A stretch of DNA of 64,000 nucleotides from Fictibacillus sp. BK138 (lineage in GTDB: Bacteria > Bacillota > Bacilli > Bacillales > Fictibacillaceae). The translations under genes and the position numbers were made by a program. The notes below the pieces were generated by a model. It was not told the origin of the DNA. It worked only from the letters and a program-made list of their open reading frames with translations, and did not search any database. This document shows, one piece after another, positions 33,812 through 41,463 of the stretch; position 1 is the first letter of the stretch; every line of letters begins with the position of its first letter. The DNA lies in NCBI RefSeq assembly GCF_004216955.1, contig NZ_SGXL01000001.1, positions 971,925-1,035,924 on the forward strand, given 5' to 3'.

Positions 33812-35188
33812 ATGGGGAAAGAGCAGCAAATGGCTCACAGCATTATTGAAAAGCTGGGTGGCGCATCCAACATCCAGACTTTGATGCATTGTATGACAAG
33901 AATCAGGGTGAATTTACATGACCCGTCAAAGGCAGATCTAGCAGGTTTGAAAGATGTGGACGGTGTTTTAGGTGTTGTTGAAGATGATACATTGCAGATC
34001 ATCGTCGGACCTGGAATCGTTAACCGTGTCACACTTGCTATGAGTGAAGAAACAGGTATGAACATCCATTCGGTGGAGGATGAAACAAACCCTTTGGACC
34101 TTGAGCAGATGGCTCGCATGAACAAAGATGCCATTAATAAGAAGAATGCTACACCTTTTAAACAATTTCTAAGAAAGATTGCCAGCATCTTCATTCCGTT
34201 AATTCCTGCTATCGTAGCTTCAGGTTTGATTGCCGGAATTACTAATGTAGCGATAAGAATGGGTGCAGATCCAGAATCCGCATTTATACAAATGCTGGGC
34301 TTGATCGGCTGGGGTGTTTTTAGTTATTTAGCTGTTTTTGTTGGGATTAACACGGCCAAAGAATTTGGTGGAACACCTGCATTAGGTGGTGCAGCGGGGA
34401 TTTTGATCATCAACCCTGGCCTTGCTAACATTACCCTTTTTGGCGATCCGCTTGTAGCTGGACGCGGCGGTTTGATCGGAGTGATGCTTGCAGCTGTATT
34501 TATTGCCTTTTTAGAAAAACGCATCAGAAAGTTTGTTCATCCATCTATTGATATCATTGTTACACCTACACTTGCGCTATTAATTACTGGTTTTGCTACA
34601 CTATTCGTTCTTCAGCCTGTAGGAGGCTTCTTGTCAGACCTGATCACTAAAGGTTTACTGAATTTAATTGATATTGGCGGTATTTTCTCTGGACTTATTT
34701 TAGCAGGTACATTCTTGCCATTAGTTGTTACAGGACTTCACCAAGGTTTAACTCCAGTTCACATGGAGCTTATCAACACGATCGGAGATGACCCGTTATT
34801 GCCGATCCTGGCAATGGGCGGTGCCGGTCAAGTAGGTGCTGCGTTTGCGATCTACTTTAAAACGAAGAATCAAAGACTTCGTAAAGTAATCAAAGGTGGT
34901 CTGCCTGTTGGTATGCTAGGTATCGGTGAGCCGTTGATCTTTGGTGTAACACTGCCGCTTGGCCGTCCGTTCTTAACGGCATGTTTAGGGGCTGCAGTGG
35001 GCGGAGCATTCCAGGCATTCTATGAGGTTGCTACAATTGCGATCGGTGTATCTGGAATACCTCTAGTGTTCTTAGTGAATCCAAATGAAATGGTGCTTTA
35101 TCTAGTAGGTTTAGTCATTGCTTACGTCTTCGGATTCTTGTTCACATGGACGTTTGGATTTAAAGAAAGCATGGCAAAAGACATCTAA
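33812..35188 (+). CDS. murP: PTS permease EIIBC, MurNAc type
   Basis: 458 residues. EIIB domain (about 1-85) with the phosphorylated Cys in LMHCMTRIRV, then a Glc-family EIIC domain (about 110-455) with the GEPLIFGV sequence. No EIIA domain, so it relies on another EIIA-Glc. MurP imports and phosphorylates MurNAc or MurNAc-GlcNAc; this reading rests on overall similarity and on mupG and murQ immediately downstream. AAGGGGGAAGG precedes the ATG; cre site upstream. Confidence 0.87.
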   Translation: MGKEQQMAHSIIEKLGGASNIQTLMHCMTRIRVNLHDPSKADLAGLKDVDGVLGVVEDDTLQIIVGPGIVNRVTLAMSEETGMNIHSVEDETNPLDLEQMARMNKDAINKKNATPFKQFLRKIASIFIPLIPAIVASGLIAGITNVAIRMGADPESAFIQMLGLIGWGVFSYLAVFVGINTAKEFGGTPALGGAAGILIINPGLANITLFGDPLVAGRGGLIGVMLAAVFIAFLEKRIRKFVHPSIDIIVTPTLALLITGFATLFVLQPVGGFLSDLITKGLLNLIDIGGIFSGLILAGTFLPLVVTGLHQGLTPVHMELINTIGDDPLLPILAMGGAGQVGAAFAIYFKTKNQRLRKVIKGGLPVGMLGIGEPLIFGVTLPLGRPFLTACLGAAVGGAFQAFYEVATIAIGVSGIPLVFLVNPNEMVLYLVGLVIAYVFGFLFTWTFGFKESMAKDI

Positions 35189-35205
35189 CCAGGAGTGAAT
35201 GATCC

Positions 35206-36252
35206 TTGTGTTATGGTATATCCATTTATTTAAGTGAACCGGATTCTCTTAATAAAGACTGGATTCAGAGGGCGGCGAAAAATGGTTTTCAGTACATTTT
35301 CACTTCTCTTCATATTCCAGAAGAAGAGGGATTCTCTTTTGTTGAAAAGGTGAAGTGGCTGGGGAAAACAGCACAGGATGTTCATATGGAAGTGATGGCT
35401 GATGTTTCGCCGGCTTCACTTGAACGTCTCGGCCTTACGTTTGAGGAACTCCCTCAGTTAAAGGATTGGGGTATTTCTGGAGTCAGGATGGATTATGGGT
35501 TTACAGCCAAGCAGATCGCTTGGCTGTCCCATTCTTTAAAAATTGGATTGAATGCCAGTACTGTCGATGAAACTCAGCTTGTAGAATTGCTGAACGAGGG
35601 ACTCTTGCCGAATCAATCAGAAGCATGGCATAACTTTTATCCGAAACCGTTCACTGGCATTTCTAAACAAGCCCTAAAAGATCGAAACGAACTTTTTCAC
35701 CGTTTTGGAATAAGAACGATGGGATTTGTCCCGGGTGACGATCGGTTACGAGGTCCTTTACATGAGGGACTTCCTACGATTGAAGACCATAGGAATATCC
35801 CGCCTTTAGAGGCAGCTTTAGAACTTCGTGCACTTGACACGGATAAGATTTGCATCGGCGACCCAAATCTCTCAGAAGACACTGCAAAAGGATTTAGCTA
35901 CTTAGCTGAAGGCACTGTCCCCTTATATGTTTCTGTTAATAAAGGGTATGAGCATTTATTGAACAGCATCCACACGAATAGAATGGATGCGGCGCAATAT
36001 GTAATCCGATCTGTAGAATCGAGGGGCATGGACACAGTCTATGAGCCAGATTCTCTATCGGATGAAAAGTTCGAAAGAGGTACGATCACAGTAGATAACA
36101 AGCTGTATGGAAGATATGCAGGCGAACTTCAAATTTGTTTAGAGACACTTCCAGTCAGTCAAAAAGTGAATACAGCTGGACATGTAAAAAAGGAAAGCCA
36201 GTCTCTTTTAAAATGGATTGGAAGCGGACAGAAGTATATTTTCTTAGATTAG
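35206..36252 (+). CDS. mupG: 6-phospho-N-acetylmuramidase MupG (DUF871)
   Basis: 348 residues, TTG start with AGGAGTG upstream. DUF871 features: FTSLHIPEEE, VMADVSPASLERLG, GVRMDYGFT, IGLNAST, AWHNFYPKPFTG and FVPGDDRLRGPLHEGLPT. In Staphylococcus aureus the homologue MupG cleaves MurNAc-6-P-GlcNAc inside the cell after uptake by MurP. The N-terminal TIM-barrel and a small C-terminal cyclophilin-like domain fit the size. It sits between murP and murQ, as expected for that pathway. No signal peptide. Confidence 0.9.
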   Translation: MCYGISIYLSEPDSLNKDWIQRAAKNGFQYIFTSLHIPEEEGFSFVEKVKWLGKTAQDVHMEVMADVSPASLERLGLTFEELPQLKDWGISGVRMDYGFTAKQIAWLSHSLKIGLNASTVDETQLVELLNEGLLPNQSEAWHNFYPKPFTGISKQALKDRNELFHRFGIRTMGFVPGDDRLRGPLHEGLPTIEDHRNIPPLEAALELRALDTDKICIGDPNLSEDTAKGFSYLAEGTVPLYVSVNKGYEHLLNSIHTNRMDAAQYVIRSVESRGMDTVYEPDSLSDEKFERGTITVDNKLYGRYAGELQICLETLPVSQKVNTAGHVKKESQSLLKWIGSGQKYIFLD

Positions 36253-36292
36253 CAGATCAATAGTTGTGAACAAACACCGAAGGGAGAACGTG

Positions 36293-37198
36293 ATGGATTT
36301 AACAAAATTGGCTACAGAAAAAAGAAACTCAGACACGATAAATATTGACGAACTTTCAACTTTAGGTGTGGTCAAAAAAATACACGAAGCAGATCTAGGC
36401 GTAGCCAGCTGTATCACCCCGGTATTATCTGAGATTAGCATGGTTGCTGAAAAAGTAGTTGAAGCTTTTGAAACTGGCGGCAGGCTGGTCTATATAGGCG
36501 CAGGTACGAGCGGAAGACTTGGTGTTTTGGACGCATCCGAATGTCCTCCGACATATGGAACGGATCCGAATTTGGTGGTTGGTCTTATCGCTGGAGGAGA
36601 TTATGCCCTTCAGCATGCTATTGAAGGAGCAGAAGACGATTTTGAGCTTGGTAAGAAAGATTTACAAAAAGTAAACGTAACTAAAAAAGATGTTGTTGTA
36701 GCAATTGCAGCATCAGGCAGAACCCCTTATTGTCTTGGTGCGATGGCATATGCAAAGAATCAAGGAGCATTTACAGCTGCAGTGGTATGTTCTCTAAATT
36801 CTCCAATGGAGAATGAAGCAGATACGTGCATAACGGTTGTAACAGGACCTGAAGTGGTCACAGGCTCAACGCGTATGAAGGCAGGGACTGCACAAAAACT
36901 TGTTCTTAACATGATCAGTACAACAAGTATGATCAAATGGGGAAAAGTGTACAGCAATCTTATGGTTGATGTTCAGCCTACAAACGCAAAGCTGAAACAG
37001 CGTGCCAAAAATATCATCATAGAAGCTGCTGGGGTATCGGAAAATGTTGCAGAACAAGCGTTGATAGACCAGGATGGAAACACGAAGGCAGCTATCTTTC
37101 AGCTTGTAACTGGTGTTTCACCAATTGAGGCAAAAACACATCTCGAACAGCAAAATGGAAGATTAAAAGAAGCGATCAAAAACTACACTCAAAAGTGA
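36293..37198 (+). CDS. murQ: N-acetylmuramic acid 6-phosphate etherase
   Basis: 301 residues from the ATG at 36293, with AAGGGAG 6 bases upstream; a longer frame to 36266 is rejected because homologues begin at this MDLTKL. Cleaves the lactyl ether of MurNAc-6-P to give GlcNAc-6-P and lactate. SIS-domain motifs: YIGAGTSGRLGVLDASECPPTYG, AIAASGRTPY, TGSTRMKAGTAQKL. Its product feeds nagA and nagB upstream. Confidence 0.96.
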   Translation: MDLTKLATEKRNSDTINIDELSTLGVVKKIHEADLGVASCITPVLSEISMVAEKVVEAFETGGRLVYIGAGTSGRLGVLDASECPPTYGTDPNLVVGLIAGGDYALQHAIEGAEDDFELGKKDLQKVNVTKKDVVVAIAASGRTPYCLGAMAYAKNQGAFTAAVVCSLNSPMENEADTCITVVTGPEVVTGSTRMKAGTAQKLVLNMISTTSMIKWGKVYSNLMVDVQPTNAKLKQRAKNIIIEAAGVSENVAEQALIDQDGNTKAAIFQLVTGVSPIEAKTHLEQQNGRLKEAIKNYTQK

Positions 37199-37213
37199 AA
37201 GGGGTAGGTTGTG

Positions 37214-38623
37214 ATGTTGGGATTTTTACAGCGAATCGGCCGTGCACTGATGCTGCCGATTGCCGTTCTTCCGGCAGCGGGATTGATATTGCGTTTTGGA
37301 CAGGATGATTTATTAGGTATACCTTTTTTAGCTGCTGCTGGTAATGCAATTTTTGGTCACTTGGCATTAATATTTGCGATTGGGGTTGCAGTAGGACTTG
37401 CAAAAGACGGAAACGGTGCAGCAGGTCTTGCTGGTGCCATCGGATACTTTGTTTTAACAGAAGGAGCAGTAAAGTTTGCAGAAGTGAATCTTGGCTTTGA
37501 AGGCAAATTTGACATGTCCGTTCTCGGAGGTATTCTGGCAGGGGTTGTAGCAGGGCTCTTATACAATAAATTTTCTAATACGAAGCTACCGGAATGGTTA
37601 TCTTTCTTCGGCGGAAAACGGTTCGTGCCGATTGTCACAGCGGGTACGATGGTCGTTCTTGCGTTAGTTTTTGGTTTCATCTGGCCTTATATCCAAATGG
37701 GATTAGAAAATGTCGGTACATGGATTACAAGTGCTGGAGCTATTGGAGCAGGAATCTTTGGGTTCTTTAACCGGTTATTAATACCGCTCGGACTTCATCA
37801 CGTTTTAAATAGTTTCTTATGGTTTGTTTTCGGTGAGTTTACGGGTGAAAACGGCAAAGTAGTCACAGGTGACTTGGCGAGATTCTTTGCAGATGATCCA
37901 AAAGCAGGCTTCTATATGGCAGGATTCTTCCCTGTAATGATGTTCGGGCTGCCGGCAGCTTGTTTTGCAATGATTAGTGCAGCGAAGAAGCATCGTAAGA
38001 AGGCAGTTGCTGGAATGCTAGGCAGTATGGCACTTACATCCTTTGTTACAGGTATTACTGAGCCAATCGAATTTGCTTTTATGTTCTTATCACCGCTTCT
38101 ATATGTTATCCATGCTGTGTTAACAGCTGTATCTATGTCAGTAGCTGTATTGTTTGATATCCACCATGGATTCACGTTCTCTGCGGGAGCGATCGACTAT
38201 TTCTTAAATATCGGAAAAGCTCAAAATGGTTGGGTTTTACTTCCTATCGGAGCCGTATACTTTGCAGTGTACTATGTAATCTTCCGTTACTTGATCGTAA
38301 AATTAGATCTTAAAACACCAGGAAGAGAAGATGAAGATACAATTGTTGCCGAAGCAGCAGCAACGGGTACTGTAGCTGATTCAAAATATGATACGGCGGC
38401 AGATGCTTACCTTGCAGCATTGGGCGGCAAAGAGAACATCGTACAGCTTGATAACTGTATTACTAGATTGCGTCTACAGATTAAGGATATTAGTAAAGTT
38501 GATGAAGCTGCTCTAAAAAAAGCTGGCTCAAAAGGGTTAATTAAACTTAATAATCAAAACATCCAAGTAGTAGTGGGAGCAGAAGTTGAGCCAATTGCAG
38601 ACAGTATGAGGGATAAGCTGTAA
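37214..38623 (+). CDS. nagP: PTS permease EIICB, N-acetylglucosamine type
   Basis: 469 residues from ATG 37214 (a GTG directly before it is possible). EIIC domain (about 1-375, starting LGFLQRIGRALMLPIAVLPAAG, with ITEPIEFAF) and EIIB domain (about 395-469) with the phosphorylated Cys in LDNCITRLRL. No EIIA. It imports and phosphorylates GlcNAc, which nagA and nagB then use. Last gene of the locus; followed by a terminator. Confidence 0.92.
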   Translation: MLGFLQRIGRALMLPIAVLPAAGLILRFGQDDLLGIPFLAAAGNAIFGHLALIFAIGVAVGLAKDGNGAAGLAGAIGYFVLTEGAVKFAEVNLGFEGKFDMSVLGGILAGVVAGLLYNKFSNTKLPEWLSFFGGKRFVPIVTAGTMVVLALVFGFIWPYIQMGLENVGTWITSAGAIGAGIFGFFNRLLIPLGLHHVLNSFLWFVFGEFTGENGKVVTGDLARFFADDPKAGFYMAGFFPVMMFGLPAACFAMISAAKKHRKKAVAGMLGSMALTSFVTGITEPIEFAFMFLSPLLYVIHAVLTAVSMSVAVLFDIHHGFTFSAGAIDYFLNIGKAQNGWVLLPIGAVYFAVYYVIFRYLIVKLDLKTPGREDEDTIVAEAAATGTVADSKYDTAADAYLAALGGKENIVQLDNCITRLRLQIKDISKVDEAALKKAGSKGLIKLNNQNIQVVVGAEVEPIADSMRDKL

Positions 38624-38628
38624 TAAAA

Positions 38629-38662
38629 AGAAAACACCGTTCCCAAGGGAATGGTGTTTTTT
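38629..38662 (+). terminator. Terminator of the amino-sugar operon
   Basis: AAAACACC-G-TTCCC/GGGAA-T-GGTGTTTT hairpin with T6 tail. Confidence 0.85.
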
Positions 38663-38667
38663 CTCGA

Positions 38668-38844
38668 TTAAGCGTTCCAATAACCGCTTACCGGTACGTT
38701 CGCTGCATATCCGTATGGGTAAGGGCATGGATACGAATACACGCAGCAATTTCCGCTGTACGAAACGGCTCCGACAATAATGAGCAGTACGAATAGTACC
38801 ACATAAAGCGTAAAGCTATCAGAACAGTACTTTCTCGACGACAT
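38668..38844 (-). CDS. YjcZ-like small sporulation protein
   Basis: 58 residues. A hydrophobic segment TLYVVLFVLLIIVGA (about 12-26) matches the YjcZ/YczM type of small sporulation proteins (typically FTLIVVLFILLIIVGA near the end). Unlike them it carries a Cys/Tyr/Pro-rich extension after the helix (CCVYSYPCPYPYGY). AAGAGGAGTG precedes the ATG. Probably made during sporulation. Confidence 0.72.
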   Translation of the reverse strand: MSSRKYCSDSFTLYVVLFVLLIIVGAVSYSGNCCVYSYPCPYPYGYAANVPVSGYWNA

Positions 38845-38970
38845 GGTTTCACTCCTCTTCTTGCACTATGAGAAGCCGGTTTCTCTCCTCATCCCATTTT
38901 ATGCAGAAAGGATAAGCATAGAAACGTGATAGATGCGGATTTATAGAAACCAAGATGTCAGTTTTTAAGA

Positions 38971-39636
38971 TTACTTGTATGCTTCATCTAAAATAATATA
39001 TAGATAGTCTGCAAACTCACCTTTAGAGAACATTGTGACTTCATAAACACCACCGATATCATTCCATACAAAAGCGGTGTCTGTATCTGTTGTTTCTTCA
39101 ACATCTGTTGGCAGCCCAGCTAATTCTAGTGCCTTTGTTTTATCATCATCAAATAAGATTTCTTCATCAATTACCGAATAAACAAGGCGAGCGGCTTTTC
39201 CTTCAACAAATGTAACAGCATACTTTTCATTTTGATAATAGCGAACAACGGCCGGAACAAAGTTTGATGTTCCAGAATAACGAAATTGAATTTTTTCAGA
39301 TCGTACGGGTTCTCCCCACAAGCTGCTGACTTCTTTTTCCGAAAGGTTTGTTACTTCACTTGCAACAAATTGGTGATGGCTAGTTAAGTAATCTTTATCT
39401 TCTTCAGTCTGATTTTCGCTCGAAGCATCTTCTTCTGAAGTATTTTCTGCGTCATCAGCTGCTACAGTTTCTTCTGCTTCTTCATCACCTGAAGCAGCAG
39501 GCTGAGAAGATTCATTCTTATCATTCTCTGCTTTCACCGCCTCAGAAGTCGGTTGATCTTTCGTTTTATCATCCTTAGAACAAGCGGAAATGGTTAAAAG
39601 CACAGCACATATTAATAAAATTATTAGTTTTTTCAT
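38971..39636 (-). CDS. Lipoprotein of unknown function
   Basis: 221 residues. Signal peptide with lipobox ISAC (Cys near 19), an acidic Glu/Asp/Ser-rich linker (about 25-85), then a folded C-terminal domain (about 90-221: FVASEVTNLSEKEVSSLWGEPV ending in FADYLYIILDEAYK). I do not recognise the family. GAGGGATC before the ATG is an acceptable ribosome binding site. Monocistronic, far from neighbours on its 5' side. Confidence 0.78.
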   Translation of the reverse strand: MKKLIILLICAVLLTISACSKDDKTKDQPTSEAVKAENDKNESSQPAASGDEEAEETVAADDAENTSEEDASSENQTEEDKDYLTSHHQFVASEVTNLSEKEVSSLWGEPVRSEKIQFRYSGTSNFVPAVVRYYQNEKYAVTFVEGKAARLVYSVIDEEILFDDDKTKALELAGLPTDVEETTDTDTAFVWNDIGGVYEVTMFSKGEFADYLYIILDEAYK

Positions 39637-39724
39637 AATAGATCCCTCATTATGTAATTCGATTTTTAGGCTTTACTAAAAAAGATTGCTGTTTCCGGTC
39701 ATTTTTTTGTTATCTTCATTGGAT

Positions 39725-39866
39725 AGTTGATTGGAGAGCAAGGTGCGAGACTCCTGCGGGACGAGCGGTCAGGTGGAGACTCCTAATGGCGCAAAGCGGC
39801 AGGAGGCTCACCGCACGCCCCGCGGAAAGCGAGCATCCTGGAGCGGAAATCAACTACTTTCAAGAG
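39725..39866 (+). repeat. Dispersed hairpin repeat, copy B
   Basis: About 140 bases, ends AGTTGATT/AATCAACT inverted. Inner arms pair as well: GCGGG with CCCGC and GGTGGAGACTCCT with AGGAGGCTCACC, around a loop AATGGCGCAAAGCGGC. Very similar to copy C at 56245 and, inverted, to part of copy A at 11946. GC-rich relative to its surroundings. No protein is encoded. Confidence 0.9.
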
Positions 39867-40089
39867 CAACAAAGTTCAAGAAAACAGCCTTTTTATAAAA
39901 CAGCCAACAATAATGTTAACAAAAGAAAAAGTAAATTGAAAATGAAAAGTTTGGCAGATTAATAAACATTTACGAATGGATATTAGATGACATGTAAGCT
40001 GATCATAGTCATAAAATAATGTTAAAGAACGCTAAATATGAAGACATAGCCATTATATCAGCTTATAACGAACAAAAACCATGGAAATA
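39867..40089. other. AT-rich gap, nothing recognised
   Basis: Between repeat copy B and the exonuclease promoter. No open frame with a ribosome binding site and no RNA motif seen. Confidence 0.5.
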
Positions 40090-40118
40090 TTTCATTTTGT
40101 TAACAAATCATCTACAAT
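40090..40118 (+). promoter_or_regulatory. Promoter of the exonuclease gene with palindromic spacer
   Basis: TTTCAT, 17-base spacer, TACAAT. The spacer holds the perfect palindrome TTTGTTAACAAA (40096-40107), a possible operator. Confidence 0.45.
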
Positions 40119-40172
40119 AATAGTAGACATTCACCAAAAGAGCAAAATGATGAAAGGCAGGTGTGGTGGAGG

Positions 40173-40817
40173 ATGCAATATATTGTCTATGATTTAGAAA
40201 TGACTAACCGTTTGTCTGAAATTATTGAGATTGGTGCAATTCGTATGAAGGTAGTAAATGAAGAACTTGTGCTTCTTGATACGTTCCAATCCTTTGTTCA
40301 GCCAAAGATGGATAAATTAAATACACGCATCACGAACCTTACAGGTATAACAAAAAAAGACTTAATTTCCGCTCCTTCTTACACTGAGGCCATTGATAGC
40401 TTTAGAGCATGGATCGGATTAGAAGACTATTATTTATGCTCCTGGGGACCTGAGGATAAATGGGCATTCATAACAGATTCTACTTTTCATCAGACAGATA
40501 TCGAATGGATTATTAATCACAATGATCTGCAATTCCATTTCAGTATGCTCCATGATAGTGGAAAAGGTTTTCGGTATGGATTATCACGTGCACTTCAAAC
40601 ATTGGACTTATCTTATGTAGGATCTAAGCACCGTGCACTAGATGACGCTATCAATACAGCTAAAATCCTTCAAAAGATTTTTAACAATGTAGTGTTTACA
40701 AAGAATCCGGCTTCCTACATGGAATCTAAACTCTTTGAACCTGAAAAACTAGTTTATAAGACAAAAGCTGAAGAGGAAATCTCCCCATTTGCTTCCTTAT
40801 CAAAGTTATTTAACTAA
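40173..40817 (+). CDS. DnaQ-like 3'-5' exonuclease domain protein
   Basis: 214 residues from ATG 40173; a GTG at 40161 is also possible and has AAAGG closer. DEDDh exonuclease residues are visible: VYDLEMT (Asp and Glu of ExoI) near the start, WGPEDKWAF (ExoII Asp) and HRALDDAINT (ExoIII His and Asp). It resembles the KapD group of B. subtilis, whose member inhibits entry into sporulation, but a generic RNase or DNase role is equally possible. Monocistronic. Confidence 0.82.
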   Translation: MQYIVYDLEMTNRLSEIIEIGAIRMKVVNEELVLLDTFQSFVQPKMDKLNTRITNLTGITKKDLISAPSYTEAIDSFRAWIGLEDYYLCSWGPEDKWAFITDSTFHQTDIEWIINHNDLQFHFSMLHDSGKGFRYGLSRALQTLDLSYVGSKHRALDDAINTAKILQKIFNNVVFTKNPASYMESKLFEPEKLVYKTKAEEEISPFASLSKLFN

Positions 40818-41036
40818 AGTAATTAAAATCATTTGCGTAAACTTATAAAAAATATAAGTTAACCAATAATTTGATGATAGGACTTTGTTCCTGGAAATAC
40901 GACTGTTTTCGACAAAAATCATTAGGTATAATGGGTTAAAATCCATATAAAGTAAGATATGTCGTCATTTGACGAATTGTTTTTGTAGGAAAATGACCTT
41001 AGTTTCGATAATAATGATAGTGGGGGGTGTTTATTG

Positions 41037-41264
41037 GTGAACACTACATATTACATTACCAATAAAAATAATCAGTTGCTGGAGTTATTAAATACAATTG
41101 ATTATTGCTTGAGTGATGCGCGGTTAGAAGAAGTGGATAGGATCATACGTCTTAAAGAAGAATTATTAGCCAACGATGGAATACATATTACACCGGAACA
41201 AATGAATAACATCATTTCTTTGTTACTATCATTTGTTCCAATGACTGTTAAAGAAGTAGGATAA
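41037..41264 (+). CDS. Small hypothetical protein
   Basis: 75 residues from the GTG at 41037 (TTG at 41034 also possible), with GGGGGGTG upstream. All-helical, acidic, no membrane segment (LLELLNTIDYCLSDARLEEVDRIIRLKEELL). No family recognised. Followed by a terminator. Confidence 0.6.
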   Translation: MNTTYYITNKNNQLLELLNTIDYCLSDARLEEVDRIIRLKEELLANDGIHITPEQMNNIISLLLSFVPMTVKEVG

Positions 41265-41285
41265 AAATTTAAGACGGAAACACCA

Positions 41286-41316
41286 AAAGGACCTCCCGCG
41301 AAGAGGTTCTTTTTTA
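41286..41316 (+). terminator. Terminator of the 41037 gene
   Basis: AAGGACCTC/GAGGTTCTT hairpin with T6 tail. Confidence 0.8.
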
Positions 41317-41463
41317 TTTATACTTTTTACTTTTTCGAACATAAAGTATTCGCTATGGGGGTTGTTTTAATTTTCATGGTAAAAAAATTAACATTTTTAT
41401 ATACTTATAGTAGAAATTAGAATTTTTTGATAGTTTCAACTTAATTATCGGGGAGATTAAAAT

